The notes under the pieces are model-generated. The model saw only the letters and a program-made list of their open reading frames with translations. It did not search any database and had not been told where the DNA came from. Below are positions 24,238 to 33,790 of a DNA stretch of 64,000 bases, piece after piece. This DNA comes from Streptomyces sp. TN58 (GTDB taxonomy: Bacteria; Actinomycetota; Actinomycetes; Streptomycetales; Streptomycetaceae): the NCBI RefSeq assembly GCF_001941845.1, contig NZ_CP018870.1:4532001-4596000 (forward strand). The letters are read 5' to 3'. The number at the start of each line of letters is the position of its first letter. Positions within the stretch are counted from its first letter, which is position 1. The position numbers were made by a program, and so were the translations under genes.

Positions 24238-25884
24238 TCAGAGGCCCATCGCCGCCGCGAGGTCCTTCTTGATCGCGTCCAGGACTTCCTGGCCGGTCAC
24301 GCGGGCGGCCGCGAGGCCGGAGGCCTCGGCCACCGGGACCACGACCTCCAGATAGCACTTCAGCTTGGGCTCCGTGCCCGACGGTCGGCAGATCACCCGG
24401 GCCTTGTACTCGCCCTCAAGGTAGTAGCGCAGGCCGTCGGTGGGCGGGAGCCTGTCCGTGCCCTGGTTCAGGTCCTCCGCCGACACCACGCGCAGGCCCG
24501 CCAGCGACACCGGCGGCTCGGCGCGCAGCCGCGCCATCGCGTTCGCGATGACCGACAGGTCCGACACGCGGACCGACAGCTGGTCGGTGGCGTGCAGGCC
24601 GTGGGCCATCGCCAGGTCGTCCAGCAGGTCGGTCAGGGTGCGGCCCTGCTCCTTGAGCTCCGAGGCCAGCTCCGCCACCAGCAGGGCGGCGGTGATGCCG
24701 TCCTTGTCGCGGACGCCCTCCGGGTCCACGCAGTAGCCGAGGGCCTCCTCGTAGCCGTAGCGCAGGCCGTCGACGCGGGCGATCCACTTGAAGCCCGTCA
24801 GGGTCTCCTCGTAGCCGACGCCGGCCGCCTCCGCGATCCGGCCGAGCAGGCTGGACGAGACGATCGACTCGGCGAAGACGCCCTGCGCGCCCTTGTGCAC
24901 CAGGTGCGCCGCGAGCAGCGCGCCGACCTCGTCGCCGCGCAGCATCCGCCAGCCGTCCGCGGTGGGGACGGCCACCGCGCAGCGGTCGGCGTCGGGGTCG
25001 TTCGCGAGCACGATGTCCGGCTGGACCTCGGCGGCCCTGGCGAAGGCCAGGTCCATCGCACCCGGCTCCTCCGGGTTGGGGAACGCCACCGTCGGGAAGG
25101 CCGGGTCCGGTTCGGCCTGCTCGGTGACCAGGACCGGCTCCGGGAAGCCGTGCCGGGCGAAGGCCGCCATGACCACGTCCTTGCCGACACCGTGCATGGC
25201 CGTGTAGACGGTCCGCACGCCCCGGGGGGAACCGGGGGTAAGGACGGCGTCCGTACGGGCCAGGTAGGCCTCCAGGACCTCGTCGCCGAGGTCCTCCCAG
25301 CCTGACTCCGGGCGGGGGACCGAGGCGAGCGTGCCGACGCGGGCGATCTCCGCGGCGATCTCCGCGTCCGCCGGGGAGACGATCTGCGAGCCGTCGCCGA
25401 GGTAGACCTTGTAGCCGTTGTCCCGCGGCGGGTTGTGGCTCGCGGTCACCTCGACGCCGGCGACGGCACCCAGGTGCCTTATGGCGTACGCGAGGACGGG
25501 CGTGGGCAGCGGGCGGGGCAGGACGGCCGCGCGCAGGCCTGCGCCGGTCATGACGGCCGCGGTGTCGCGGGCGAAGTCCGCCGACTTGTAGCGGGCGTCG
25601 TAGCCGACGACGACCAGGCCGCCGGCGTGGCCCTGGGCCTTCAGGTAGGCCGCGAGGCCCGCCGCGGCCCGGATGACCACGCTGCGGTTCATCCGCATCG
25701 GGCCCGCGCCGATCTCACCGCGCAGTCCGGCCGTGCCGAACTGGAGCGTGCCGGAGAACCGGTCGGCCAGTTCCGCCGTGTCGCCCGCCTCGACGAGCGC
25801 CGCGAGCTCGGCCGCCGTCTCCGGGTCGGGGTCCTCCGCCAGCCAGGCCTGCGCCCGGGTGATCAGGTCGTCCTGTACCTGCAC
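24238..25884 (-). CDS. Phosphohexomutase / phosphopentomutase-type phosphosugar mutase
   Basis: 548 residues, alpha-D-phosphohexomutase superfamily. Domain 1 carries the active-site phosphoserine loop VTASHNPPRDNGYKVY (~142), domain 2 the metal loop DPDADRCAV (~300), domain 3 the sugar-binding loop near GYEEALGY (~385) and domain 4 the phosphate-binding loop CRPSGTEPKLKCY (~505). It interconverts sugar-1- and sugar-6/5-phosphates. The gene lies 35 bp after purine nucleoside phosphorylase in the same direction, so converting ribose-1-phosphate to ribose-5-phosphate is an attractive inferred role beyond the usual phosphomannomutase label. Confidence 0.9.
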   Translation of the reverse strand: MQVQDDLITRAQAWLAEDPDPETAAELAALVEAGDTAELADRFSGTLQFGTAGLRGEIGAGPMRMNRSVVIRAAAGLAAYLKAQGHAGGLVVVGYDARYKSADFARDTAAVMTGAGLRAAVLPRPLPTPVLAYAIRHLGAVAGVEVTASHNPPRDNGYKVYLGDGSQIVSPADAEIAAEIARVGTLASVPRPESGWEDLGDEVLEAYLARTDAVLTPGSPRGVRTVYTAMHGVGKDVVMAAFARHGFPEPVLVTEQAEPDPAFPTVAFPNPEEPGAMDLAFARAAEVQPDIVLANDPDADRCAVAVPTADGWRMLRGDEVGALLAAHLVHKGAQGVFAESIVSSSLLGRIAEAAGVGYEETLTGFKWIARVDGLRYGYEEALGYCVDPEGVRDKDGITAALLVAELASELKEQGRTLTDLLDDLAMAHGLHATDQLSVRVSDLSVIANAMARLRAEPPVSLAGLRVVSAEDLNQGTDRLPPTDGLRYYLEGEYKARVICRPSGTEPKLKCYLEVVVPVAEASGLAAARVTGQEVLDAIKKDLAAAMGL

Positions 25885-25919
25885 TACTTCCGCCTTACCT
25901 CTCGTACGGTCCCGGGGCC

Positions 25920-26726
25920 TCAGATGCGGGCGAGCACCTGGGTCAGCAGCTTGCCCATGCGCGCGGCCGAGTCACGGCCGGCCTGCAGGACCTCTTCGTG
26001 GTTCAGCGGCTCGCCGGAGATGCCCGCCGCCAGGTTCGTGACCAGGGAGATGCCGAGCACCTCGGCGCCGGCCTCACGGGCGGCGATGGCCTCCAGCACG
26101 GTGGACATGCCGACGAGGTCGGCGCCCATCACGCGGATCATGTTGATCTCGGCCGGGGTCTCGTAGTGCGGGCCGGGGAACTGCACGTAGACGCCCTCCT
26201 CCAGGGAGGGGTCGATCTCCTTGCACAGCGCGCGCAGGCCGGGCGAGTACAGGTTCGTCAGGTCCACGAAGTTCGCGCCGATGATCGGCGAGGTGGCCGT
26301 CATGTTGATGTGGTCGCTGATGAGGACCGGCTGGCCGGGCTGCATGCCCTCACGCAGGCCGCCGCAGCCGTTGGTCAGCACGACGGTCTTGCAGCCCGCG
26401 GCGACGGCGGTGCGGACACCGTGGGCGACGGCGGCGACGCCGCGGCCCTCGTAGTAGTGGGTGCGGCCGAGGAAGACCAGCGCACGCTTGTCGCCGATCT
26501 TGTACGAGCGGACCTTGCCGCCGTGTCCTTCGACGGCGGCCGGCGGGAACCCGGGCAGCTCGGTGACGAGGAACTCGGCCTCGGGGGCGCCCAGGGCCTC
26601 GGCGGCCGGGGCCCAGCCGGAGCCCATGACGAGGGCGACATCGTGGGTCTCGGCGCCGGTCAGCTCCCGCAGGCGGGCGGCTGCGGCGTCGGCGGCGGCG
26701 GTGGGATCGGTAACAGATGCGTTCAC
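25920..26726 (-). CDS. deoD: Purine nucleoside phosphorylase
   Basis: 268 residues from GTG 26726; trimeric PNP (MTAP/PNP) family. Phosphate-site motif [16 protein letters not shown] is at ~27; [12 protein letters not shown] (~67), RTHYYEGRG (~87), [16 protein letters not shown] (~115) and [14 protein letters not shown] (~190) follow. It phosphorolyses inosine and guanosine to the base and ribose-1-phosphate. A CTACGCGCGTAG palindrome lies 26 bp upstream, grouping it with deoA, add and deoC. The symbol deoD/punA is by function; the trimeric class is often called punA. Confidence 0.94.
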   Translation of the reverse strand: MNASVTDPTAAADAAAARLRELTGAETHDVALVMGSGWAPAAEALGAPEAEFLVTELPGFPPAAVEGHGGKVRSYKIGDKRALVFLGRTHYYEGRGVAAVAHGVRTAVAAGCKTVVLTNGCGGLREGMQPGQPVLISDHINMTATSPIIGANFVDLTNLYSPGLRALCKEIDPSLEEGVYVQFPGPHYETPAEINMIRVMGADLVGMSTVLEAIAAREAGAEVLGISLVTNLAAGISGEPLNHEEVLQAGRDSAARMGKLLTQVLARI

Positions 26727-26751
26727 GCAGACGAGCGTAGCCGCTCATTGC

Positions 26752-26763
26752 CTACGCGCGTAG
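26752..26763. promoter_or_regulatory. Nucleoside-regulon palindrome upstream of PNP
   Basis: Perfect CTACGCGCGTAG, 26 bp upstream of the GTG start of the purine nucleoside phosphorylase gene. Fourth copy of the motif in the window; all copies precede nucleoside or deoxyribose catabolic genes. Confidence 0.75.
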
Positions 26764-26903
26764 ATGGCACAGCTCACCATGCGCGGATCGTTGTCTTGTC
26801 GTTTCCGACCAATTGTCCGCCGTGACCTACCGTGACGTGCGGTGACCGGCGGGTACGGGATGTGGGAGCCGTCCGCACGGGGGGCGGGAGGCTCGCGCCG
26901 GGG

Positions 26904-27341
26904 TCAGCAGGGGCGCTTGCGCAGCTCCATCACGTAGTCGTGCGGGGCGCCGGCGGACTCGGCCGCGTCGGCGATCTCGCCCAGGTAGCGCGCCGAGGGC
27001 AGGCCGCCCTCGTAGCCGTTGAGCACGTAGCACCAGGCGGCCTCGTCGCCGTCCAGCGTGTGCACCCGGATCCGCATGCGCCGGTAGATGTCGAGCCCGA
27101 CGCCCTCCCAGCGGTCCATCGAGTCCTCGTCCAGCGGGGCGATGTCGTACAGGGCGACGAAGACCTGGTGGCGCGGGGCCTCGACGATCGTGGCGAGGGA
27201 GCCCTCCCACCCCATCTGCTCGCCGCCGAAGGTCAGCCGCCAGTCGTTGATCCAGCCCGTGCCGCGCAGCGGCGAATGGGGAGCGCGGCGCGTCATCAGC
27301 CGCGGGTCGAGGTTGCCGGCGTACGCGGCGTAGAGCGACAT
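26904..27341 (-). CDS. Gamma-glutamylcyclotransferase-like (GGCT/AIG2) protein
   Basis: 145 residues from ATG 27341. The N-terminal SLYAAYAGNLDPRLM is the GGCT signature YGSNL in relaxed form; LYDIAPLDEDSMDRWEGVG (~70) and YVLNGYEGGLPSARYL (~105) are the next conserved pieces. Members cyclise gamma-glutamyl compounds or act on related amides. Substrate is unknown. The start has a weak ribosome-binding site. It lies divergent from the quinone dehydrogenase gene. Confidence 0.85.
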   Translation of the reverse strand: MSLYAAYAGNLDPRLMTRRAPHSPLRGTGWINDWRLTFGGEQMGWEGSLATIVEAPRHQVFVALYDIAPLDEDSMDRWEGVGLDIYRRMRIRVHTLDGDEAAWCYVLNGYEGGLPSARYLGEIADAAESAGAPHDYVMELRKRPC

Positions 27342-27538
27342 GAGGTCGAGGGTACGGGAGGGGCGGCCGTGGACGTGTGCCAGGCGGGGGTACACCCGGA
27401 CGGAGTCCCGGGCGGGGACCGGGCGCGAAGCACCTTGAAGCGTGCGGGACAATGGAGCACGGAATGCATCCCCCGGGGAGACCCCCCGGACGCCGGCCGG
27501 GGCGGCAGCCGGCCGGGTAGACGTGAGGCGGACTTTTC

Positions 27539-28978
27539 GTGACCCGGATCGTGATCATCGGCGGCGGACCCGGCGGGTATGAGGCGGCGCTGGTCGGCGC
27601 CCAGCTCGGTGCGGAGGTGACCGTCGTGGACTGCGACGGCCTGGGCGGGGCCTCCGTCCTCACCGACTGCGTACCTTCCAAGACCCTGATCGCGACCGCA
27701 GAGGTGATGACCACCTTCGACTCCTCCTACGAGGAGCTGGGGATCATCGTCGCGGACGACACCCCGCACCTGGAGCAGGCGGCGCGCGTCGTGGGCGTGG
27801 ACCTCGGCAAGGTGAACCGGCGCGTCAAGCGCCTCGCGCTCGCCCAGTCGCACGACATCACCGCCTCCGTCACCCGGGCCGGCGCCAAGGTCATGCGGGG
27901 CCGCGGCAAGCTGGGCGGCCCGCAGGGCATCGACGGCACCCGGGACGTCATCGTCACCGCCGCCGACGGGACCGAGACGATCCTGACGGCCGACGCCGTC
28001 CTCATCGCCACCGGCGGCACCCCGCGCGAGATCCCCGACGCCCAGCCCGACGGCGAGCGCATCCTGAACTGGACCCAGGTCTACGACCTGGAGGAGCTCC
28101 CCGAGGAGCTCATCGTGGTCGGCTCGGGTGTGACCGGCGCCGAGTTCGCCGGCGCGTACCAGGCCCTCGGCTCCCGGGTGACCCTGGTGTCCTCCCGCGA
28201 CCGCGTGCTGCCGGGCGAGGACCCCGACGCGGCCGCCGTCCTGGAGGACGTCTTCCGGCGCCGCGGCATGAACGTCGTCGGACGCTCGCGCGCCGAGTCC
28301 GCCAAGCGGGTCGGCGACCGGGTCGAGGTCACCCTCTCCGACGGCCGGGTGCTGACCGGCAGCCACTGCCTGATGGCGGTCGGCGCGATCCCGAACACGC
28401 AGAACATGAACCTGGAGGAGTCCGGCGTCCGGCTCAAGGACTCCGGGCACATCTGGACCGACAAGGTCTCCCGCACCTCCGCGCCGGGCGTGTACGCCGC
28501 CGGCGACGTCACGGGCGTCTTCGCGCTCGCGTCCGTCGCGGCCATGCAGGGGCGCATCGCGATGTACCACTTCCTCGGCGACGCGGTGGCCCCGCTGAAC
28601 CTGAAGACGGTCTCCTCGAACGTCTTCACCGACCCCGAGATCGCCACCGTCGGCTACACCCAGGCGGACGTGGACGCGGGCAAGATCCACGCCCGTGTCG
28701 TGAAGCTCCCCCTGCTGCGCAACCCGCGGGCCAAGATGCAGGGCATCCGGGACGGCTTCGTGAAGATGTTCTGCCGCCCCGGCACGGGCATCGTGGTGGG
28801 CGGCGTGGTCGTCTCGCCGCGCGCGAGCGAGCTCATCCACCCGATCTCGATCGCCGTCGACAACAATCTGACGGTCGAGCAGATCGCAAAGGCGTTCACC
28901 GTGTACCCCTCGCTGTCGGGATCGATCGCCGAGGTGGCCCGCCAGCTGCACACGCGGAAGGCCGACGGAGAGGCGTAA
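27539..28978 (+). CDS. lpdA: NAD(P)H-quinone dehydrogenase of the flavoprotein disulfide-reductase family (LpdA type)
   Basis: 479 residues from GTG 27539. The FAD dinucleotide motif is IVIIGGGPGGYEAAL (3-17), the NAD(P) motif is LIVVGSGVTGAEFAGAY (~187) and the second FAD motif is GVYAAGDVTGVF (~315). The redox region is GGASVLTDCVPSKT, with only one Cys of the usual CxxxxC pair, as in mycobacterial LpdA, which reduces quinones rather than lipoamide. It is cytosolic. A strong hairpin follows, so transcription probably ends before deoR. Confidence 0.93.
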   Translation: MTRIVIIGGGPGGYEAALVGAQLGAEVTVVDCDGLGGASVLTDCVPSKTLIATAEVMTTFDSSYEELGIIVADDTPHLEQAARVVGVDLGKVNRRVKRLALAQSHDITASVTRAGAKVMRGRGKLGGPQGIDGTRDVIVTAADGTETILTADAVLIATGGTPREIPDAQPDGERILNWTQVYDLEELPEELIVVGSGVTGAEFAGAYQALGSRVTLVSSRDRVLPGEDPDAAAVLEDVFRRRGMNVVGRSRAESAKRVGDRVEVTLSDGRVLTGSHCLMAVGAIPNTQNMNLEESGVRLKDSGHIWTDKVSRTSAPGVYAAGDVTGVFALASVAAMQGRIAMYHFLGDAVAPLNLKTVSSNVFTDPEIATVGYTQADVDAGKIHARVVKLPLLRNPRAKMQGIRDGFVKMFCRPGTGIVVGGVVVSPRASELIHPISIAVDNNLTVEQIAKAFTVYPSLSGSIAEVARQLHTRKADGEA

Positions 28979-28986
28979 GCGGACCC

Positions 28987-29020
28987 AACCGCCCCACGCC
29001 CCAAGGGCGTTGGGGCGGTT
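28987..29020 (+). terminator. Hairpin terminator after lpdA
   Basis: Arms AACCGCCCCA (28987-28996) and TGGGGCGGTT (29011-29020), extended inward by a CGCCC/GGGCG pairing. Confidence 0.85.
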
Positions 29021-29153
29021 TGCGGTCGCGTGGCGGGACGTCCGCCCCAGTCGCAGGGCCCGTATACCACTAGCAGCCCCGTTCCATGGACAACTTCGGT
29101 ATTCCGGCGGAAAGAGCTGAAAGCAGACGGTCGTTGGGGTTACTGTCAGTTTC

Positions 29154-30110
29154 GTGTTCGCTGCAGAACGTCGCCAATTGATCCTCGAAATGGTGCGGGC
29201 CAACGGAGCGGTGTCGCTCCGGGAGCTCGCCCGCGTCGTCCAGACCTCCGAAGTGACCGTACGGCGGGACGTGCGGGCACTGGAGGCCGAAGGACTCCTC
29301 GACCGCCGACACGGCGGTGCGGTCTTGCCGGGCGGTTTCACGCGGGAGTCCGGCTTTCCGCAAAAGTCCCATCTCGCGACGGCGGAGAAGACCGCCATTG
29401 CCGATGTCGCGGCCGGCCTCGTCGAAGAGGGCGAGGCCGTCGTGGTCGGCGCGGGCACCACGACGCAGGAGCTGGCCCGCCGGCTCGCCCGGGTGCCCGG
29501 CCTGACCGTGGTGACCAACTCCCTCCTGGTCGCCCAGGCGTTGGCGCACGCCAACCGGGTCGAAGTCGTCATGACGGGCGGCACCCTGCGCGGCTCCAAC
29601 TACGCCCTCGTGGGCAGCGGCGCCGAGCAGTCCCTCCAGGGGCTGCGAGTGTCCCGGGCCTTCCTGTCGGGCAGCGGCCTGACGGCGGAGCGCGGCCTGT
29701 CCACGTCCAACATGCTCAGCGCGAGCGTGGACCGGGCCCTCGTCCAGGCCGCGGCGGAGGTGGTGGTCCTGGCGGACCACACGAAGCTCGGTACGGACAC
29801 CATGTTCCAGACGGTGCCGACGGATGTGATGACCCGCCTGGTCACGGACGAGCCCCCGCCGCACGACGACCGCGCCGCCACCGAGCTCCAGGCGCTGGCC
29901 GACCAGGGCGTCCAGATCACCGTGGCGGGCGGCCCCGTGGCCTCCGGCGGCGTGGACGGCATGGGCGCCCGCCGCCCCCGCCGCGACTCCCCCCTCCCGG
30001 TCCAGCGCCGCGGCGGCCCGACGGCCCAGCTCCGCAGCGCGTCCCCCCTCCCGGACCCGGTCGAACGGGAACGGGAGCGAGCGAGGGTGGCGGACATGCG
30101 GCGGCGCTAG
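29154..30110 (+). CDS. DeoR-family transcriptional regulator
   Basis: 318 residues from GTG 29154. The N-terminal DeoR helix-turn-helix is QLILEMVRANGAVSLRELAR then TSEVTVRRDVRALEAEGLLD and RRHGGAVL. The DeoRC sensor domain follows (~75-240: VVVGAGTTTQELARRL, VVTNSLLVAQAL, VVVLADHTKLG). The last ~60 residues are Arg/Pro-rich and disordered. No ribosome-binding site precedes GTG, but TACTGT ends 7 bp upstream, so a leaderless transcript is plausible. DeoR proteins sense phosphorylated sugars; it is a candidate for the nucleoside palindrome, but this is unproven. Confidence 0.92.
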   Translation: MFAAERRQLILEMVRANGAVSLRELARVVQTSEVTVRRDVRALEAEGLLDRRHGGAVLPGGFTRESGFPQKSHLATAEKTAIADVAAGLVEEGEAVVVGAGTTTQELARRLARVPGLTVVTNSLLVAQALAHANRVEVVMTGGTLRGSNYALVGSGAEQSLQGLRVSRAFLSGSGLTAERGLSTSNMLSASVDRALVQAAAEVVVLADHTKLGTDTMFQTVPTDVMTRLVTDEPPPHDDRAATELQALADQGVQITVAGGPVASGGVDGMGARRPRRDSPLPVQRRGGPTAQLRSASPLPDPVERERERARVADMRRR

Positions 30111-30126
30111 CCAGCACTAGGAATCA

Positions 30127-30159
30127 CGAAGGCCCCGCCCGGTTCGGGCGGGGCCTTCG
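30127..30159. terminator. Bidirectional hairpin between deoR-type gene and accA2
   Basis: Perfect 15-bp stem: CGAAGGCCCCGCCCG (30127-30141) and its complement (30145-30159), with a 3-nt loop, between convergent genes. Confidence 0.92.
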
Positions 30160-30179
30160 CGTGGACGCGACCTGGGACG

Positions 30180-31943
30180 TCAGTCCTTGATCTCGCAGAT
30201 CGTGGCGCCCGAGGTGACGGAGGCGCCGACTTCGGCGGTGAGGCCGACGACGGTGCCGGAGCGGTGCGCGTTGAGCGGCTGCTCCATCTTCATCGCTTCC
30301 AGTACGACGATCAGTTCGCCCTCGGTCACCTGCTGGCCCTCCTCGACGGCGACCTTGACGATCGTGCCCTGCATCGGGGAGGCGAGGGTGTCGCCGGAGG
30401 CCGCCGGGCCGGACTTCTTGGCCGCGCGGCGCTTGGGCTTGGCACCGCCCGCGGCGGCCGTGCGGGCCAGGGTCATGCCGAGGGAGGACGGCAGCGAGAC
30501 TTCCAGGCGCTTGCCGCCGACCTCGACCACGACCGTCTCGCGGCCCGGCTCGTCCTCGGTGTCCTCCGCGGCCGGAGCCGTGAACGCCGGGATCTCGTTG
30601 ACGAACTCGGTCTCGATCCAGCGGGTGTAGACGGTGAAGGGGCTGCCGTCGGTGGGGGCGAACGCCGGGTCGGCGACGACCGCACGGTGGAAGGGGATGG
30701 CGGTGGCCATGCCCTCGACCTCGAACTCGGCGAGGGCGCGGGCGGCGCGCTGGAGCGCCTGCTCGCGGGTGGCGCCGGTGACGATCAGCTTGGCGAGGAG
30801 GGAGTCCCAGGCCGGGCCGATGACGGAGCCGGACTCGACACCGGCGTCGAGGCGCACGCCCGGGCCGGTCGGCGCGACGAACTTCGTCACGGTGCCGGGC
30901 GCCGGGAGGAAGCCGCGGCCCGGGTCCTCGCCGTTGATGCGGAACTCGATGGAGTGGCCGCGCAGGACCGGGTCGCCGTAGCCGAGCTCCTCGCCGTCGG
31001 CGATGCGGAACATCTCGCGCACCAGGTCGATGCCGGCGACCTCTTCGGTGACCGGGTGCTCGACCTGGAGGCGGGTGTTGACCTCCAGGAAGGAGATCAG
31101 GCCGTCGGCGGAGACGAGGAACTCCACCGTGCCGGCGCCGACGTAGCCGGCCTCCTTCAGGATGGCCTTGGACGCGGCGTACAGCTCCGCGTTCTGAGCG
31201 TCGGTCAGGAACGGCGCGGGGGCTTCCTCGACCAGCTTCTGGTGGCGGCGCTGGAGGGAGCAGTCACGGGTCGAGACGACGACGACGTTGCCGTGCGAGT
31301 CGGCCAGGCACTGGGTCTCGACGTGGCGCGGCTTGTCGAGGTAGCGCTCGACGAAGCACTCGCCGCGGCCGAAGGCGGCGACGGCCTCGCGGACGGCGGA
31401 GTCGTAGAGCTCGGGCACCTCTTCGAGGGTGCGGGCGACCTTCAGGCCGCGGCCGCCACCGCCGAAGGCGGCCTTGATGGCGATCGGGAGGCCGTGCTCC
31501 TTGGCGAAGGCGACGACCTCCTCGGCCCCGGAGACCGGGTCCGGGGTGCCGGCGACGAGCGGCGCGCCGGCGCGCTGGGCGATGTGACGGGCGGCCACCT
31601 TGTCGCCGAGGTCGCGGATGGCCTGCGGCGGCGGGCCGATCCAGGTCAGACCCGCGTCGATCACGGCCTGGGCGAAGTCGGCGTTCTCGGACAGGAAGCC
31701 GTATCCGGGGTGGATGGCGTCCGCACCCGAGTCGGCGGCGGCCTGGAGGACCTTGGAGATGTCCAGGTAGCTCGCGGCCGGGGTGTCACCGCCCAACGCG
31801 AAAGCTTCGTCTGCCGCGCGGACGTGCAGGGCGTCCCGGTCCGGATCGGCGTAGACGGCTACGCTCGCGATCCCGGCGTCCCGGCAGGCCCGAGCAACGC
31901 GGACAGCGATTTCGCCACGGTTGGCGATGAGCACCTTGCGCAC
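30180..31943 (-). CDS. accA2: Acyl-CoA carboxylase alpha subunit (biotin carboxylase + biotin carrier)
   Basis: 587 residues from GTG 31943, with GGAGG upstream. Biotin carboxylase N-domain starts [19 protein letters not shown]; the ATP-grasp region contains [14 protein letters not shown] (~160) and the active region [20 protein letters not shown] (~285). The C-terminal carrier domain has the biotinyl lysine in [10 protein letters not shown] (~553). It supplies carboxybiotin to the beta subunits (PccB at 59.5-61.1 kb) to make methylmalonyl- or malonyl-CoA. In Streptomyces such alpha subunits are shared between acetyl- and propionyl-CoA carboxylase. Malonyl-CoA from this complex would also feed the accessory lipid pathway next door. 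Confidence 0.94.
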   Translation of the reverse strand: MRKVLIANRGEIAVRVARACRDAGIASVAVYADPDRDALHVRAADEAFALGGDTPAASYLDISKVLQAAADSGADAIHPGYGFLSENADFAQAVIDAGLTWIGPPPQAIRDLGDKVAARHIAQRAGAPLVAGTPDPVSGAEEVVAFAKEHGLPIAIKAAFGGGGRGLKVARTLEEVPELYDSAVREAVAAFGRGECFVERYLDKPRHVETQCLADSHGNVVVVSTRDCSLQRRHQKLVEEAPAPFLTDAQNAELYAASKAILKEAGYVGAGTVEFLVSADGLISFLEVNTRLQVEHPVTEEVAGIDLVREMFRIADGEELGYGDPVLRGHSIEFRINGEDPGRGFLPAPGTVTKFVAPTGPGVRLDAGVESGSVIGPAWDSLLAKLIVTGATREQALQRAARALAEFEVEGMATAIPFHRAVVADPAFAPTDGSPFTVYTRWIETEFVNEIPAFTAPAAEDTEDEPGRETVVVEVGGKRLEVSLPSSLGMTLARTAAAGGAKPKRRAAKKSGPAASGDTLASPMQGTIVKVAVEEGQQVTEGELIVVLEAMKMEQPLNAHRSGTVVGLTAEVGASVTSGATICEIKD

Positions 31944-33029
31944 GATGGCTCCCTCCTTGGAACAAGCTGAGTTTAGGGACAGCCCACACGGCCTTTCGAC
32001 CCTTCCCCGGTGGTGACCTTGCCCACACAGAGTGTGATGCGAGGCCCGCTCCGCCGGAGAACCCTTGTGGCGCCCCAGGTCAGGGGGATCCCCAACTGCA
32101 CAGTAGCCCTGTCATGTATCCAAGGTCTCTGTCTCCCCGGTCAGCGGCCCCGGGTGATTCTTTGTCGAGTCCCTACGAACGGCGCACATCTTCCTTGCGG
32201 TCGTGAGCGGAGTTGTCCCCTTGTTTACTGATTGGTAGCAGCCCCGTCGTCCCAGCCATACCCGGGACAACACCGTACCCACAGCCGTGCGGCCCGTGCG
32301 GGTCCCGGGCGGGCGGCAGCGCGGCGGGTGTACTCCGGATGGTCGACGCCGACACCGGGGGCGGATTCGGTGCGGATTCGGTGAGGAGCCGGTGCGGGGT
32401 CGGGTGTGGCGCCCTCGCCGGGGATGGCGGAGTGAGTGAGTCCGTTTCCTCTGGGGTGATGCGGTCCGGGAGGCGTCGAGTGCCGTCACGGCCGCAAAGA
32501 CGAAGGCGTGATCGATGGAAAGCGCGGGATGCGCGTTGAGCGGACGAACGTTTTAGGCCACTCGGCGCGCCGCGCACCTCGGGTGCGGGCGGGGGCCGGG
32601 GTTGGCCGGGGTTCGACGGAGGGTATTGAGCGGTCATTCCCGCACTGGAGCAGGCTTTTGGGCGGGCCCCCGGCGGCCCCCCGGAGGGTCCGCGGACGGG
32701 GCGTCAGCGGTTAATGCTTCAAGGAAAAGTGACAGTCGGTCAGCTGGAGTCAGATCGCCCCTGACCATGTTGACTGTGGCGAACGGGCCAGGTTAGGTTT
32801 ACTGCTCCGTGTGCCCTGCCGGACGGGCTGAGGCAAGTGGCTGCGGGGCAGCAGCGCCGAGCCGACCGAGCGTCCCGCAGGCCGTTTCCCGACTCAGTGC
32901 TTCGAGCTCCGGCACCCAGCGGTTGAAAAAAGAGCGCTTTGACCGGGCGCTTCTATGAATACCCATTTCATTCCCCGATGCCGGTGCGCACCGGTGTCGG
33001 GTGACTGCAAATGAACATGTGAGGGAAAA
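31944..33029. other. 1.1-kb gene-free boundary between core genes and the accessory cluster
   Basis: No reading frame here has both Streptomyces-like codon bias and a ribosome-binding site; candidates of 60-150 codons on either strand lack recognisable domains. The left part must hold the accA2 promoter. The segment 32880-33060 is noticeably less GC-rich than the flanks (for example TTGAAAAAAGAGCGC) and holds a long hairpin at 32974-33001. I see no integrase, tRNA or insertion-sequence remnant. Confidence 0.7.
32974..33001. promoter_or_regulatory. Long interrupted palindrome upstream of the PPTase gene
   Basis: CCCGA at 32974-32978 pairs with TCGGG at 32997-33001 around the perfect 14-bp palindrome CCGGTGCGCACCGG (32981-32994). 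It ends 28 bp before the PPTase TTG start, so it may be an operator or a leader hairpin. Confidence 0.6.
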
Positions 33030-33776
33030 TTGCCGGGGGATGATCTTCTCTATGACATATGTCAACCTGAAAACGATGCACGGGTAGCGGAATTACCGGA
33101 GGAGTGGCGGCAGCCGGACCGCCCGTACGACGTGGGAGAGGGTGAGGTCCACGTCTTCTCCGTGCTGAACGAGAGCGAATTCGGCCCGCCGCGGGACCTG
33201 CCGCACGGCGGTTCCACGGGCGACGACCGGACTGTACGGGCCTTGCTCGCCCGTCTGCTGATGCGGCCGCCCCACGACATCCGCCTCACGCGGGACGATC
33301 TGGGGCGGCAGAGATGGGAGGCGGGGCCGTTGGGGCTCGCGGTCTGCCGGGACGAGGGAGGGCTGCTCGTGGCCCTGGCCCGGGGCCTGTCGGTGGCGCT
33401 CAGCGCGGTCACCGTCCCGTGCGCGGTCGACGCGGAGGCGCTGCTGCCCTTCAGCCGGACGGAGCGCGCCTTCGCGGGGGAGGCGGCGGCCGGACGGCGG
33501 CCCCTGGTCCTGGCCCGGATGTGGGCGCGCAAGGAGGCGGCGCTGCGACTGGCCGGACGCGGAGCCTTCGCGCTGGCCGCCGAGGTCGACGTGATGGCCG
33601 TCGGGCCGGAGGGCCGGGTGGCGCTGCCCGCCTCCGGGCCGTGGAGTGCGGGCGGCGTCGCGTACGTACGGGACCTGCCCGCCGGAGCCGGGACGGCGGC
33701 GGCCGTGGCGGCCTCCGGCCCCCTGCGCGGTGCGGTCTTCCGCAGATTGCGGTGTCCGGAGCTCGCTCCGGCGTGA
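33030..33776 (+). CDS. Sfp-type 4'-phosphopantetheinyl transferase, TTA-containing
   Basis: 248 residues from TTG 33030, with GAGGGA 4 bp upstream. It transfers phosphopantetheine from CoA to a carrier-protein serine, most likely the ACP at 43457-43702. Visible motifs are GRQRWEAGPLGLAV (~92), the magnesium site in CAVDAEALLPFSRTE (~131) and ARMWARKEAALRLAGRG (~165), the WxxKEA signature. Leu22 is the rare TTA codon (33093-33095), so translation may depend on the bldA tRNA. The first ~16 codons are AT-rich compared with the rest. First gene of the cluster. Confidence 0.88.
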   Translation: MPGDDLLYDICQPENDARVAELPEEWRQPDRPYDVGEGEVHVFSVLNESEFGPPRDLPHGGSTGDDRTVRALLARLLMRPPHDIRLTRDDLGRQRWEAGPLGLAVCRDEGGLLVALARGLSVALSAVTVPCAVDAEALLPFSRTERAFAGEAAAGRRPLVLARMWARKEAALRLAGRGAFALAAEVDVMAVGPEGRVALPASGPWSAGGVAYVRDLPAGAGTAAAVAASGPLRGAVFRRLRCPELAPA

Positions 33777-33790
33777 GCTGTCGTCCCGCC

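Noticed and set aside
32213..32796. Small open frames in the gap between accA2 and the PPTase gene
   Set aside because: No ribosome-binding site, no conserved-looking segment and overlapping alternatives on both strands. I saw nothing that supports a gene.
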